Assembly: GCF_001558155.1 (NCBI RefSeq)
Contig: NZ_LOAS01000022.1
Span: 1-64,000 of the forward strand
Length of the DNA stretch: 64,000 nt
Reading direction: 5' to 3'
Origin: Aliiruegeria sabulilitoris
GTDB lineage: Bacteria; Pseudomonadota; Alphaproteobacteria; Rhodobacterales; Rhodobacteraceae
Shown here one piece after another: positions 16,703 to 26,210 of this stretch; positions within the stretch are counted from its first letter, which is position 1, and each line of letters starts with the position of its first letter. The notes below the pieces were generated by a model that worked only from the letters and a program-made list of their open reading frames with translations, had not been told where the DNA came from and did no database searches. The translations under genes and the position numbers were made by a program.

Positions 16703-17917
16703 ATGACCAAGATCAAGGTGGACAATCCCATCGTCGAGATGGACGGCGATGAAATGACCCGGATCATCTGGGATTTCATCAAGCAGAAACTTATCCTTCC
16801 CTATCTCGATCTCGACCTTCTCTATTACGACCTCGGCATCGAGGAGCGGGACCGGACCGAAGACCAGATCACCATTGATGCGGCCGAAAAGACCAAGGAA
16901 GTCGGCGTCGCAGTGAAATGCGCCACAATCACCCCGGACGAGGCCCGCGTCGAAGAATTCGGGCTGAAAAAGATGTGGCGCTCGCCCAACGGCACGATCC
17001 GCAACATCCTCGGCGGGGTCGTCTTCCGCCAGCCGATCATCTGCCGCAACGTGCCGCGCCTGGTGCCGGGCTGGACCCGCCCCATCGTCATCGGCCGACA
17101 CGCGTTTGGCGACCAGTACAAGGCGACCGATTTCAAATTCCCCGGCGCCGGCAAGCTGACGATGAAATTCGTCGGCGACGATGGCACGGTGATCGAGGAA
17201 GAGGTCTACCAGGCCCCCTCCTCCGGCGTTTTCATGGGCATGTACAACCTTGACGCGTCGATCCGGGATTTTGCCCGCGCCTCGTTCAACTATGGTCTGA
17301 AGATGGGCTGGCCGGTCTATCTGTCGACCAAGAACACGATCCTCAAGCAATATGACGGCCGGTTCCTGGAGCTCTTCCAGGAGATCTTCGATGCCGAGTT
17401 CGCCGACAGGTTCAAGGAGGCCAAGATCTGGTACGAGCATCGCCTGATCGACGACATGGTCGCCTGCGCGATGAAGTGGAATGGCGGTTTCGTCTGGGCC
17501 TGCAAGAACTACGATGGGGACGTACAGTCCGACACCGTGGCGCAGGGCTTCGGCTCGCTGGGTCTCATGGCATCGCAGCTGATGACGCCGGATGGCAAGA
17601 TCGTGGAGGCCGAAGCCGCGCATGGCACGGTCACGCGCCACTACCGCCAGCACCAGGACGGCCAGCAGACCTCGACCAACTCCACCGCCTCGATCTTTGC
17701 CTGGACCGGTGGTCTGCATCACCGCGCCAAGCTCGACGAGAACGTGGCGCTGGCTTCCTTCGCCTCGACGCTGGAGCGGGTGGTCGTCGACACGATCGAG
17801 GCCGGTCACATGACCAAGGATCTCGCGCTGCTCGTGGGCCCGGATCAGGGCTGGCACACGACGACCGGTTTCCTTGAGAAGATCGACGAGAACCTCAACA
17901 AGGCGCTGGCGCTCTGA
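16703..17917 (+). CDS. icd: NADP-dependent isocitrate dehydrogenase
   Basis: Icd, 404 aa, oxidatively decarboxylates isocitrate to 2-oxoglutarate in the TCA cycle. It belongs to the homodimeric type shared with eukaryotes, with the start [20 protein letters not shown], the isocitrate-binding [12 protein letters not shown], the metal-binding stretch [20 protein letters not shown] and the cofactor region [15 protein letters not shown], where the His-Arg residues favour NADP. It stands alone and is followed by a strong terminator. Confidence 0.97.
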   Translation: MTKIKVDNPIVEMDGDEMTRIIWDFIKQKLILPYLDLDLLYYDLGIEERDRTEDQITIDAAEKTKEVGVAVKCATITPDEARVEEFGLKKMWRSPNGTIRNILGGVVFRQPIICRNVPRLVPGWTRPIVIGRHAFGDQYKATDFKFPGAGKLTMKFVGDDGTVIEEEVYQAPSSGVFMGMYNLDASIRDFARASFNYGLKMGWPVYLSTKNTILKQYDGRFLELFQEIFDAEFADRFKEAKIWYEHRLIDDMVACAMKWNGGFVWACKNYDGDVQSDTVAQGFGSLGLMASQLMTPDGKIVEAEAAHGTVTRHYRQHQDGQQTSTNSTASIFAWTGGLHHRAKLDENVALASFASTLERVVVDTIEAGHMTKDLALLVGPDQGWHTTTGFLEKIDENLNKALAL

Positions 17918-17942
17918 GGGTTTGGGCAGAGAAAAAGACATG

Positions 17943-17971
17943 GGCCGCAGCTGTTCGCTGCGGCCTTTTCT
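17943..17971 (+). terminator. Rho-independent terminator of icd
   Basis: GGCCGCAGC (17943-17951) pairs perfectly with GCTGCGGCC (17957-17965) around TGTTC, followed by TTTTCT. It lies 26 nt after the icd stop. Confidence 0.9.
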
Positions 17972-18012
17972 ATTGAGCAAGGCGCGGACGGTCGCTCCAT
18001 ATCTCGGTCAAG

Positions 18013-18083
18013 AAGGGGGGCGTTGCCCCCCGCGCTCCTTCGAGCGCTCCCCCCAGGATATTTGGAGAAAGATGATGGGGGAG
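18013..18083 (+). repeat. Dispersed intergenic element, copy B
   Basis: Plus-strand copy: GGGGGGCGTTGCCCCCC, a second arm GCGCTCCTTCGAGCGC, then CCCCCCAGGATATTTGG and AGAAAGATGATGGGGG. It shares the GC-rich palindromes, the GATATTT core and the AGATGATGGGG tail with copy C. It lies between the icd terminator and the SHMT-like gene, in a convergent intergenic region. Confidence 0.65.
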
Positions 18084-18113
18084 GCTGTCTTCGGAGTGGC
18101 GGAGTTCCGGCGC

Positions 18114-19430
18114 CTATTGGCGGATGAAGTTCAGGCGATCGAAACCGGACCGCCACGCGTCCACGCGTGGGGCGAGGTCTTCGGGACGGTTGGAACGCAG
18201 CGCTTCGGCGATCAATGCGGCAAGCTCCTCCATATCCGCAGCCCCCATGCCCCAGCGGACAAGCTCGGGCGTTCCGAAACGCAGGCCGTTCATGTCGCCT
18301 GCGACAGGAGGGATCGGCAGGCCGATTCCGCAGGCCAGAAACCCGGCCTTGCGAAGCGTCTTCGAGGCGGCCTGTCCTCCGCCAAAGGCGGCGACTTCCA
18401 ATGCGAACTGATGCGAGCGGGTGAAGCCCTGCGCGGATGCGTAGACGGGCAGCCCCTCGGCGGCGAGCGCTGCAGCCAATGCCCGGGAGGTCTCGATCAT
18501 CTCCCAGGCATAGGCCTCGCCGAAAGCGATCCAATCGAGCATGGTCACGGCCAGCGCCGCGGATTTGGACGCGTCGAAATTCGCGGTCATGCCGGGAAAG
18601 GCGATGGCGTCGAAGCGCTCGGCCAGATCGGCCTCGTTGGTCACGATCAGGCCCGACGGTGGACCGCCGAGGCTTTTATAGGTGCTCATCGTCATGAAAT
18701 GCGCGCCTTGGGCCAGCGGATTATGCCATTGCTTGCCCGCGATGATCCCACATTGATGCGCCGCGTCGAACATCAGTTTTGCCCCCACCTCGTCCGCGAT
18801 GGCGCGGGCCTCGGCCACGGGATGTTCGAACAGGTTGAGGCTGCCGCCGAGCGTGATCAGTGCCGGGCGCAGCTCGCGCGCCATTGCCGAAAGCGCCTCC
18901 AGATCGACCGTGTAGCCATCGGCCCGCACGGGCGCCTCGACGGTTTTCAGCCCGTAGAGCCCTGCGCAGCCTGCCGCGTGATGGGTGACGTGGCCGCCAA
19001 TGCTGCCCGGCGGCGCGATGATCGTGTCCCCCGGTTTGCAGGTCGCCATGAAGCCGTAGAGATTGGCGATGGCACCGGAGGGAACGCGGATCTCGGCATA
19101 TTCGGCCTCGAAGACCTGTGCACATAGCTCGGCCGCGATAACCTCGATCTCCTCGACCGCTTCCAGCCCCATCTCGTACTTGTCCCCCGGCCAGCCCAGC
19201 GAGGGGCGGGTGCCGATGCCGCTGGCGAGCATCGCCTCGGCGCGCGGGTTCATGACATTGGTGGCGGGGTTGAGGTTGAAGCAATCGCGTTCATGGATCT
19301 GGCGGTTTTCATCCACCAGCCGGTTCAGGCGCGTTTCCGTCTCGGCGGGCGTCGCGGCAGCGGTGCGTTCGGCAATCTCGGCAACGCGGGCCTCGCATTT
19401 GGCGGGAACCCAGGGGCGGCGGGCAAGCAT
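18114..19430 (-). CDS. Serine hydroxymethyltransferase-like PLP enzyme
   Basis: This 438-aa fold-type I PLP enzyme is in the SHMT superfamily: NRQIHERDCFNLNPATNVMN near the N-terminus, the substrate-loop equivalent PSLGWPGDKYEMG, PSGAIANLYGFMATCKPGDT, a cofactor aspartate in MFDAAHQCGII, and the Schiff-base lysine in STYKSLGGPPSG. It differs from canonical GlyA in these segments, so it is probably a paralogue such as an alpha-methylserine or related hydroxymethyltransferase or aldolase; which one cannot be told. The ATG at 19430 with AGGAG 7 nt upstream is preferred over a TTG two codons earlier. It is divergent from a LysR gene. Confidence 0.85.
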   Translation of the reverse strand: MLARRPWVPAKCEARVAEIAERTAAATPAETETRLNRLVDENRQIHERDCFNLNPATNVMNPRAEAMLASGIGTRPSLGWPGDKYEMGLEAVEEIEVIAAELCAQVFEAEYAEIRVPSGAIANLYGFMATCKPGDTIIAPPGSIGGHVTHHAAGCAGLYGLKTVEAPVRADGYTVDLEALSAMARELRPALITLGGSLNLFEHPVAEARAIADEVGAKLMFDAAHQCGIIAGKQWHNPLAQGAHFMTMSTYKSLGGPPSGLIVTNEADLAERFDAIAFPGMTANFDASKSAALAVTMLDWIAFGEAYAWEMIETSRALAAALAAEGLPVYASAQGFTRSHQFALEVAAFGGGQAASKTLRKAGFLACGIGLPIPPVAGDMNGLRFGTPELVRWGMGAADMEELAALIAEALRSNRPEDLAPRVDAWRSGFDRLNFIRQ

Positions 19431-19496
19431 GGGCAATCTCCTGTGAGCTGGCCCGAGAATGCGCGCGGCGGATTGAGCCTACAAACCAGTTTTGCT

Positions 19497-19516
19497 ATTT
19501 TCTGGGGGTAGAAAAT
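19497..19516. promoter_or_regulatory. LysR-type operator dyad
   Basis: ATTTTCT (19497-19503) and AGAAAAT (19510-19516) form a perfect inverted repeat with a 6-nt spacer, containing the T-N11-A layout of LysR sites. It lies in the 99-nt gap between the divergent SHMT-like gene and the lysR gene, just before the LysR start. It is the likely binding site of that regulator. Confidence 0.6.
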
Positions 19517-19529
19517 CTAAGGCTTTCGC

Positions 19530-20396
19530 ATGCCCGTCGCACCTCCCCGCCCGAAAGGCCCGCAACTGACCGCGCTTCGCGCCTTCGAGGCCGCCGCCCG
19601 CACTGGCGGTTTCGCCGCTGCGGCCGACGAGCTTTGCGTAACGCCCGGCGCAATCTCCCAGCAGGTCCGCGCCCTGGAGGACTGGGCCGGAGCCGCGCTG
19701 TTCGAGCGCCAGAGCCAGGGCGTCCAGCTGACACGGCTGGGCGCGGAGATCCTGTCCGACACGACACGCGCTTTTGACCTTCTGGGACAGGTTCAACGCC
19801 AGATCCGCCACGGGGCCGACCATCCGGGCCTGGCAATTGCGGCGCTGCCAGCGGTCGCGCAGGTCTGGCTGGTGCCGAGATTGCCGGCCATTCGCGCCGC
19901 ATTGCCGGGCAATGACATCTCGATCACCGCGCTGGAACAGCCACCGAACCTTGCGCGCGAATTGTTCGATCTGACCTTGTTCATTGACGCCCCCGAAAAG
20001 GGAGATGTGGTTCTGGCCCGTGACAGGCTCATTCCGGTCTGCCGCCCGGAGATCGCGGAAATGCTCCGGACGCCGCCGGATCTGCTCGGGGAGAGCCTGC
20101 TGCATGATTCCACCTGGACGCAGGACTGGCCGCTCTGGATGGAGGCGGCGGGCGTCTCGGCTCCGGCACTCCTGCCCGGCCCCCGCCATTCGCTCTACGC
20201 GCTGGCGCTGGAGGAGGCGCGGCAAGGCTCTGGCGTGCTGATCGGACATGCCGCGCTGCTGGAGCGCGAAATCGGCGCCGGCCGGCTCGTCGCCCCCTTC
20301 CCGATTGAACTCGACCAGGGGCACGCCCTCGTGGCGCGCCTGGCCAAACCGGCTTCCCCGGTGGCCAAACGCGTTCTCGATCTGCTGGCGGCCTGA
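19530..20396 (+). CDS. LysR-family transcriptional regulator (GcvA-like)
   Basis: This 288-aa LysR regulator has a helix-turn-helix at about 14-60 (LTALRAFEAAARTGGFAAAA, TPGAISQQVRALEDW) and a periplasmic-binding-like effector domain. The helix region resembles the GcvA subgroup, which often controls amino-acid and one-carbon genes. It is transcribed away from the SHMT-like gene, the classic arrangement for a LysR regulator and its target. The effector is unknown. Confidence 0.93.
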   Translation: MPVAPPRPKGPQLTALRAFEAAARTGGFAAAADELCVTPGAISQQVRALEDWAGAALFERQSQGVQLTRLGAEILSDTTRAFDLLGQVQRQIRHGADHPGLAIAALPAVAQVWLVPRLPAIRAALPGNDISITALEQPPNLARELFDLTLFIDAPEKGDVVLARDRLIPVCRPEIAEMLRTPPDLLGESLLHDSTWTQDWPLWMEAAGVSAPALLPGPRHSLYALALEEARQGSGVLIGHAALLEREIGAGRLVAPFPIELDQGHALVARLAKPASPVAKRVLDLLAA

Positions 20397-20399
20397 GCC

Positions 20400-22055
20400 T
20401 CAGGCGGCCCAGCCGAGCCGGGCGACATGGATGTCGAAGAGCGGGTGCATCTCGGCCCCGACAACCTCCGGCTTTGCATGGCGGAAGGTCGAACGCCAAT
20501 AGGGCTGAATGATCACACCCTCTTCCTGCATGATTTCCTGCAGCCGCTTCATCAGCACGCGGCGCTCATCGGCATCGGCAATCGCCATCGCCTTTTCCAG
20601 CGTCGCGTCGAACTCGGCATTGGCAAAGCCGCTCTCGTTCCAGGCCTCGCCCGAACGATAGGCCAGCGCCAGGGCCTGCACGCCCAACGGACGTTGCGCC
20701 CAGTCGGTGGTCGAGAAAGGATACTTGGCCCAGTCGTTCCAGAAGGTGTTGCCCGGCAGGATCTTGCGTTCGACCTTGAAGCCGGCGTCGCGCAGCTGCG
20801 CGGCAACCGAATCCGTGGTCGCCCGGCGCCAGTCATCGTCGATGGAGATCAGCTCGTGCACGTAATCCTGCATACCCGCCTCGGTCATCAGCGCCATGGC
20901 GCCCTCGGGGTCGAAGACGGGTGCGGGCAGTTCGGCATATTCGGGGTGGATCGGGCAGACGTGGTGGTTCTCGGCCAGCGTCCCCAGGCCGGAATAGCCC
21001 AGCTCCAGGCAGATCCTGTTTTCGACCGCCATGGCCAGCGCCCGGCGCACGCGAACGTCGGCATAAGGCTTGACGCCCTCAACCGCGGCCTGCTGGTTGG
21101 TGCGGAACAGGACCGTGTTGGCGGTTACCACTTCCGATTTCGTCCAGTCGATGGAATCGAACAGCTCGATGAACTCGCCGAGGCTCTCATAGACCATGTC
21201 GACCTCGTCGGCATCGGCCGCGGCAAAGATCGCCGCCATGTCGTCGCCGAAATCGACATATTCGATGGCATCCAGCGCGGCCTCGCCAATGATGCCCTGC
21301 CCCCACCACTGGTGGTCCTCGTTGCGCACCATGCGCGAGCGCTCGCCAACATGGAGGTATTCGGGCTTGTAGGGGCCGGTGCCGATCGGGTTCTCGAGCG
21401 GGTCGCCGGTGAAGCTCCGGTGCACGATGGCAGCGGGGTAATCCGAGAAGCCGGCGATCAGGGTAATGTCCGGCATGGCCGGGAAGAGCTTGAGCGTGGT
21501 CTCGTCGACGATCTCCACACCGCCCTCGCGCAGCTGGCCCGTCGCCTCGTCCACGAGGCTGGCCGTGCGGCTGGCCATGGAATTGCCCTCCGCCGCCTTG
21601 TCGCACCAGCGCGCAATGTTGAAGGCGACATCTTCGGCGGTGAAGGCGTCTCCATTGCTCCAGGTCACGCCTTTGCGCAGGTTCAGCGTGTATTCGGTGG
21701 CATCGGAGTTGATCTCCCAGCTCTCCAGCAAGATCGGGTCGAAACCGCCATCGGCGCGGTATTCCACCAGGTATTCCAGCCAGCCACGGGTGAAGTTGGA
21801 CATCTGTTGCCAGTCGAACGAACGCGGGTCCTTGAGGGCCTTGACCGTGCTTTCGATGCGCAAGGTCCCGCCCTTGCGGGGAGCACATTCGGCACGGGCC
21901 GGCGCGGGCAGGCCGAGCAACCCGTAGGCCGCTGCAACAGATACGCCGAGCGAGGTTGCCCGGGCAAGGAATTCGCGGCGCGACAGCGTTCCGGCGCGGG
22001 CTTCGTCGGCATAGGCAATGGCGGCGGGATGGATCGGTTGGAGGCGATCAGACAT
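20400..22055 (-). CDS. Family 5 ABC substrate-binding protein, Tat-exported, without transporter genes
   Basis: This 551-aa protein is a DppA/OppA-type solute-binding protein. A twin-arginine signal ([14 protein letters not shown], about 23-36) with a hydrophobic core and an ARA cleavage motif precedes the mature protein. Family landmarks are [40 protein letters not shown] and [15 protein letters not shown]. Family members bind peptides, nickel, glycosides or opines in the periplasm. There is no permease or ATPase gene beside it. It converges with the LysR gene 3 nt away. Confidence 0.9.
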   Translation of the reverse strand: MSDRLQPIHPAAIAYADEARAGTLSRREFLARATSLGVSVAAAYGLLGLPAPARAECAPRKGGTLRIESTVKALKDPRSFDWQQMSNFTRGWLEYLVEYRADGGFDPILLESWEINSDATEYTLNLRKGVTWSNGDAFTAEDVAFNIARWCDKAAEGNSMASRTASLVDEATGQLREGGVEIVDETTLKLFPAMPDITLIAGFSDYPAAIVHRSFTGDPLENPIGTGPYKPEYLHVGERSRMVRNEDHQWWGQGIIGEAALDAIEYVDFGDDMAAIFAAADADEVDMVYESLGEFIELFDSIDWTKSEVVTANTVLFRTNQQAAVEGVKPYADVRVRRALAMAVENRICLELGYSGLGTLAENHHVCPIHPEYAELPAPVFDPEGAMALMTEAGMQDYVHELISIDDDWRRATTDSVAAQLRDAGFKVERKILPGNTFWNDWAKYPFSTTDWAQRPLGVQALALAYRSGEAWNESGFANAEFDATLEKAMAIADADERRVLMKRLQEIMQEEGVIIQPYWRSTFRHAKPEVVGAEMHPLFDIHVARLGWAA

Positions 22056-22214
22056 GAAAGAACCTCGTTGCTTTCGTATGGACGTCCAGATTGCTTCGCG
22101 GGCGCCCGCGCGCGTTATGACTCCGGCGCCCGAAGCCGTACAATACCTGCCCGAGCCTGCGTCGCTATGCCCGCAAGCTGCGAACGCATCCGGCTGTGGG
22201 GTGTCCTGTCCCCC

Positions 22215-22997
22215 TCATGACGCTGGCCGAAACGCCATGACCTCCACGCCCCCGTCGCGATCGAACCGCACAACGCGCCCCGCCGGGACTTCGTTCCACC
22301 CGTCCTCATCAACCTCCAAGGGCTCGGAAACAACGGCAAAGCCCCCGCGTGTTTCCGAATAGCGATAAAACAGGGTCGGCGCGGCTTCGTCCGACGAATA
22401 CCGCACCGCATAGAGCGCGTGCCCATCGCTATAAGCGGCCGAAAAGCGCATATGCGGCCCCTGGCCAAACTCGCGCGAGAGGGCTTCCAGCCGCCCCACT
22501 GCGCGCTCCATCGGAGCGATCGGATCTTCGTCCAGCCCTTCGGCAAGGGCGACCAGGAACAGGATCTCGCTGTCGGTCGCGCCTTTGCGATGGCTATAGA
22601 GCGCGTCCGGCACCATCATGTCGGCACGTTTGCGAAACCCCTCGAACCCGCCGACCTGGCCGTTATGCATGAAGGACCATCGCCCTACGGCAAAAGGGTG
22701 GCAATTGTTCCGGCTGGTCGCCGTGCCGGTCGAGGCGCGCACATGGGCCAGGAACAGCCCCGAGCGGACCTGTTCGCAGATCGCGCGCAGGTTCGGATCC
22801 GACCAGGCGGGATAGATATCGCGGTAGAGCCCGGGTTCGGGGCGCGCGTCATACCAGGCCAGCCCGAAACCGTCGCCATTGGTCTGGGTCGGGCACTTGG
22901 CGGCCTCCAGACTTTGCGTCACAAGCGAATGGCCCGGACGGCTGACCACCTCTTCCAGGAAGATCGGCGGCCCCGCGTAAGCGGCCCAACGGCACAT
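22215..22997 (-). CDS. Class II glutamine amidotransferase (YafJ/EgtC-like)
   Basis: This 260-aa protein is an N-terminal nucleophile glutamine amidotransferase. After removal of Met the first residue is the catalytic cysteine (MCRWAAYAG), so the start must be the second ATG at 22997, which also has GGGAG at 9 nt; the ATG two codons upstream is too close to that site. Other motifs are TNGDGFGLAWYD, LFLAHVRASTG, NCHPFAVGRWSFMHNGQVGG and SDSEIL-like TDSEILFL. It lacks a synthetase domain, so the ammonia acceptor is unknown. Confidence 0.92.
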   Translation of the reverse strand: MCRWAAYAGPPIFLEEVVSRPGHSLVTQSLEAAKCPTQTNGDGFGLAWYDARPEPGLYRDIYPAWSDPNLRAICEQVRSGLFLAHVRASTGTATSRNNCHPFAVGRWSFMHNGQVGGFEGFRKRADMMVPDALYSHRKGATDSEILFLVALAEGLDEDPIAPMERAVGRLEALSREFGQGPHMRFSAAYSDGHALYAVRYSSDEAAPTLFYRYSETRGGFAVVSEPLEVDEDGWNEVPAGRVVRFDRDGGVEVMAFRPAS

Positions 22998-23223
22998 TGG
23001 CATTCTCTCCCGACTTGTTTCCGGTACATTCCGGATTTTCCCTTCAAATACAGATCATCACCGACAATTGCAGTGCGGCACACAGGCCCGTTTCCTCTTG
23101 GTCAAATACGCTCCGGGGGAGTTCGGTTTGTTGCGCGCAGGTAAGACCGCCCTCTCCTGTGCGCAAACCAGCTCCGCCATTTCCGCTCTGGACCTCGCCA
23201 GAGGGATTTGCCATCTGCCCTGC

Positions 23224-23850
23224 ATGAGCAACACCCAATCCGCCACCCGCGACGACACCCTCCGCCACACCAAGCTGGAGGACCTGCAAGGGCTCTCCAT
23301 CGGCGTCTTCTTCTGTGCGCTCGGGCTGCAGTTCCTGACCCATCTGGGCTTTCTCACCGGACAAACCGCCGGCATGGCCGTGATCATTTCCTACCTCACG
23401 GGTTGGCCCTTCGGCGCGGTCTTCTTCGTCATCAACCTGCCCTTCTACTGGATCGCCTATACCCGTATGGGAGCGGAGTTCACCCTGCGCTCGCTGGCTT
23501 GCGTCACCGCGCTCTCGGTACTCTCCGAATGGCTGCCCGGCCACATGATGCTGGCCGAGATATCGCCTGCGCTCGGCATGGTGATCTTCGGCACGCTGGT
23601 GGGCGCGGGCCTGCTGATCCTGTTTCGCCACAAGGGCAGCCTTGGCGGGCTGGGCGTCTCCGCGCTACTGATCCAGGATCGCTTCGGCTTCCGCGCCGGC
23701 TATGTGCAGCTTCTGTTCGACGCCGTCCTCTTCACCATCGCCGCCTTCCTCTTCCCGGCCAAGGTGGTGCTCTACTCACTGCTGGGCGCCGTGGTGCTCA
23801 ACTTCGTCATCGCCTTCAATCACCGGCGCGACCGCTATATCGCGACCTGA
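23224..23850 (+). CDS. YitT-family membrane protein
   Basis: This 208-aa membrane protein has five to six hydrophobic segments typical of the YitT family: LQGLSIGVFFCALGLQFLTH, TGQTAGMAVIISYLTGWPFG, FFVINLPFYWIAYTRMG and KGSLGGLGVSALLIQDRFG. The C-terminal DUF2179 domain found in Firmicutes members is absent. The ATG at 23224 gives a normal polar N-terminus; the frame stays open upstream without family similarity. It is followed 13 nt later by an SMR gene, so the two may form an operon. Confidence 0.87.
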   Translation: MSNTQSATRDDTLRHTKLEDLQGLSIGVFFCALGLQFLTHLGFLTGQTAGMAVIISYLTGWPFGAVFFVINLPFYWIAYTRMGAEFTLRSLACVTALSVLSEWLPGHMMLAEISPALGMVIFGTLVGAGLLILFRHKGSLGGLGVSALLIQDRFGFRAGYVQLLFDAVLFTIAAFLFPAKVVLYSLLGAVVLNFVIAFNHRRDRYIAT

Positions 23851-23863
23851 AAGGAACCGCCCG

Positions 23864-24199
23864 ATGCCCAGCCACGTCCTCGCCCTGATCGGCGCCATCA
23901 TCGCCGAAGTGATCGGCACCTCCGCGCTTCAGGCCAGCCAGCAATTCACCCGATTGGGCCCTTCGCTGATCGTGGTTTTGGGATACGGTGTTGCTTTCTA
24001 CCTGCTGGCCATCGCGCTGAAAACGCTGCCGGTCGGCATCGCCTATGCCGTCTGGTCCGGGCTCGGCATCGTGCTTATCAGCCTCGTTGGGCTGGTCGTG
24101 TTCGGACAGAAGCTGGACCTTCCCGCCGTGATAGGCATCACCCTCATCATCGCCGGCGTGGCGGTCCTGCAGCTATTCTCAGGCAGCGCCCATCACTAG
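23864..24199 (+). CDS. SMR-family small multidrug/quaternary ammonium transporter
   Basis: This 111-aa protein has the four-helix layout of small multidrug resistance proteins, with the essential membrane glutamate in IGAIIAEVIGTSALQASQ (Glu14 type), then FYLLAIALKTLPVGIAYAVW and SGLGIVLISLVGLVVFGQ. Homologues form antiparallel dimers that export cations or guanidinium-type compounds in exchange for protons. It has an AAGGAA site and overlaps the converging HNH gene by 4 nt. Confidence 0.93.
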   Translation: MPSHVLALIGAIIAEVIGTSALQASQQFTRLGPSLIVVLGYGVAFYLLAIALKTLPVGIAYAVWSGLGIVLISLVGLVVFGQKLDLPAVIGITLIIAGVAVLQLFSGSAHH

Positions 24200-24780
24200 G
24201 CGTCCAGTTCGGCATCCCAATAGAGGAAATCCAGCCAAGACTTGTGCAGGTGATTGGGCGGGAATTTCCGGCCCGTATTGCGCAGTTCTTCCGAGCCGGG
24301 CCGACGCGGCGGCTTGAGCAGGCTCATCTTGGCCTGCCGGAGCGACTTGGACCCCTTGCGCAGGTTGCAGCATGAACAGGCCGCAACGACATTTTCCCAG
24401 CTGGTGATCCCGCCGCGCGCCCGGGGGACCACGTGGTCGAAAGTCAGATCGCCCGTGGTACCGCAATACTGGCAGCGGAATTCGTCCCTCAGAAAAAGAT
24501 TGAAGCGCGTGAAAGCCACGCGCTTCTGCGGTCGGACAAAATCCTTGAGAACCACAACCGACGGTATTCGGATCTCCGTCGAGGGGGAGCGCACGACCTC
24601 GTCATATTCGGCCACGATATCCACCCGCTCCAGCCAGGCCGCCTTGATCGCCTCCTGCCAGGGCCAGAGCGACAGCGGGTAATAGGAAAGCGGACGATAA
24701 TCCGCATTCAATACCAATGCGGGATAGTGCTTGAGGCTGTTCGGTTCGCGTACGAACTGGGTCCTGAAATTGCCGTCCAT
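24196..24780 (-). CDS. HNH endonuclease-domain protein
   Basis: This 194-aa protein has a C-terminal-half HNH nuclease motif with zinc ligands: FRCQYCGTTGDLTFDHVVPR (Cys103, Cys106, His116) followed by GGITSWENVVAACSCCNLRK (Cys135, Cys138). The N-terminal 90 residues (PALVLNADYRPLSYYPLSLW) are typical of the common stand-alone HNH proteins of alphaproteobacteria, which may act in DNA repair or restriction. The ATG at 24780 is the family start. Confidence 0.9.
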   Translation of the reverse strand: MDGNFRTQFVREPNSLKHYPALVLNADYRPLSYYPLSLWPWQEAIKAAWLERVDIVAEYDEVVRSPSTEIRIPSVVVLKDFVRPQKRVAFTRFNLFLRDEFRCQYCGTTGDLTFDHVVPRARGGITSWENVVAACSCCNLRKGSKSLRQAKMSLLKPPRRPGSEELRNTGRKFPPNHLHKSWLDFLYWDAELDA

Positions 24781-25009
24781 GTTGAGTGACTCCGCCCTCG
24801 CCCTGACTGCTCGCTGTTTCGGCTCAGGGCGGGACGACCCGCCCCGACATTTGTGACAACTATATGTGGCGTTTCCCGCCTGACAACCCCCGCGATACGG
24901 TGGCAGCCAGCTATTGGCTAACGAATGGGCGTTACAGGAATGTGACGGCGACCGACAAGGCGACGGAGGATGGCGAGATTCGTCGGCCAACTCCCGTCGC
25001 TGCACCGAA

Positions 25010-25033
25010 AAACCATATCAAAAATAATGGTTT
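25010..25033 (-). terminator. AT-rich hairpin downstream of the 61-aa membrane gene
   Basis: On the minus strand, AAACCAT pairs with ATGGTTT around a 10-nt loop and runs into TTTCGG. It lies 20 nt past the stop at 25053 and may be a weak terminator. Otherwise the 270 nt between the HNH gene and this gene show no coding sequence I can support. Confidence 0.4.
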
Positions 25034-25052
25034 CGAACCCGGAGCGCCCGTT

Positions 25053-25238
25053 TCAGCCCTTGTCGGGCGGATCGGTCAACAGGTTGATCAGCGTCGCGCC
25101 GAGGATCCAGATCGCGAATGCACAAAAAATGGCCACCGCCGGCGAATAGAGATGGCCGACAAAGCCACCCAGCGCGGCGACCACGCCGGCCGCGCCATTC
25201 ACCCCCTGCAATTCCCGTCGCTTGGATTTCAGGTTCAT
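25053..25238 (-). CDS. Small membrane protein of unknown function (AtpZ/I-like layout)
   Basis: This 61-aa protein starts MNLKSKRRELQGVNG, has two hydrophobic segments (AAGVVAALGGFVGHLYS and AVAIFCAFAIWILGATLINL) and ends TDPPDKG. The ATG at 25238 has GGGGAGGAG upstream. The two-helix layout recalls AtpZ-like small proteins, but there are no atp genes here and I do not assign a function. Confidence 0.6.
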   Translation of the reverse strand: MNLKSKRRELQGVNGAAGVVAALGGFVGHLYSPAVAIFCAFAIWILGATLINLLTDPPDKG

Positions 25239-25336
25239 CGCCAGGCTCCTCCCCGGGCAACACCCTAGCAATGAACCGAATCGCGGACCTTGACCCTGAT
25301 CACATGGCCATCACGAAGCGCCATCAAATCGCGGCT

Positions 25337-26008
25337 TCAGCCTTCCTCCAGGCCCAGCTTCGTCCGCAGGAACCCCACGGCCTGCCCCAACCCATCGGGC
25401 GCGATACCGTGCCCGGTGCCCTTCATCACGAAGGCATAGGTTTCGAACTCGGCCTTCACGAGCGCATCCGCGGCCTCCTTTAGCGAGGCAAAGGGCACTA
25501 CGTCATCCTGATCACCATGCAGCAGCAGAACCGGCATTTTCACCTTGGCTTCGCCAGCAAGGGTGTCGGGCTCCAGGAGCCGCCCGGAGAAGCCCACCAG
25601 CGCCCCAATCGCCGCGTCCCGGCGTGGTGCGACATGTAGCGACATCATCGTCCCTTGCGAGAAACCAACCAGCGCGAGCCGGTCTGGCGTCAGCCCTTCT
25701 TCCTCCAGCACCTTGTCGAGAAAGGCGTTCAGATCCTCGACCGCGGCTGCCATGGAAACTTTCGCGTCTTCCTCCTTTGAGCCGTCGAGCCAGGGGATCG
25801 GGAACCACTGATAGCCGAAAGGATTGCCGACGCATTTCTCCGGCGCATTCGGAGAATAGAAAACGGTATCGGGAAGGTGTGGGCCAAGCGGATCGGCGAG
25901 CCCCAGAAGGTCCGCCCCATCCGCGCCATAGCCGTGCACGAAGACGACAACCTGTTTCGCCGCGCCTTTCGCGGCTCCCTTGCGATCCGATTTCAGTTCC
26001 CGTGCCAT
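25337..26008 (-). CDS. Phospholipase/carboxylesterase-family hydrolase
   Basis: This 223-aa alpha/beta hydrolase has the family 2 carboxylesterase pattern: VVFVHGYGADGADLLGLADP near the N-terminus, the nucleophile elbow GFSQGT with Ser117, the acid in LLLHGDQDDVVPF and the base in KGTGHGIAP. It is cytosolic and probably cleaves short-chain esters or lysophospholipids. The ATG at 26008 has GAGGAG upstream; the in-frame start at 26053 adds an unrelated segment. Confidence 0.92.
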   Translation of the reverse strand: MARELKSDRKGAAKGAAKQVVVFVHGYGADGADLLGLADPLGPHLPDTVFYSPNAPEKCVGNPFGYQWFPIPWLDGSKEEDAKVSMAAAVEDLNAFLDKVLEEEGLTPDRLALVGFSQGTMMSLHVAPRRDAAIGALVGFSGRLLEPDTLAGEAKVKMPVLLLHGDQDDVVPFASLKEAADALVKAEFETYAFVMKGTGHGIAPDGLGQAVGFLRTKLGLEEG

Positions 26009-26210
26009 GCCTGCGCTCCTCGTCGAAAATTTCGCCGCATGGGTGACAGGCACGGCGTGCGGGGTCCAGTGGAAAACCCGGATCGAGGACGTAAAAAACG
26101 GGGATGGGTTCGGAAAATCCGGCCGGTTCGCGATTGGATGCTTCGGGGGGGGCGTGGATCCGGAGGCGCCGTTCGGGCGCCTGCGGGCGTCAACGAGCCA
26201 GCTCAGCCGT

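Noticed and set aside
16676-17980. Minus-strand open frame of about 434 codons
   Set aside because: It is antisense to icd with no recognisable motif.
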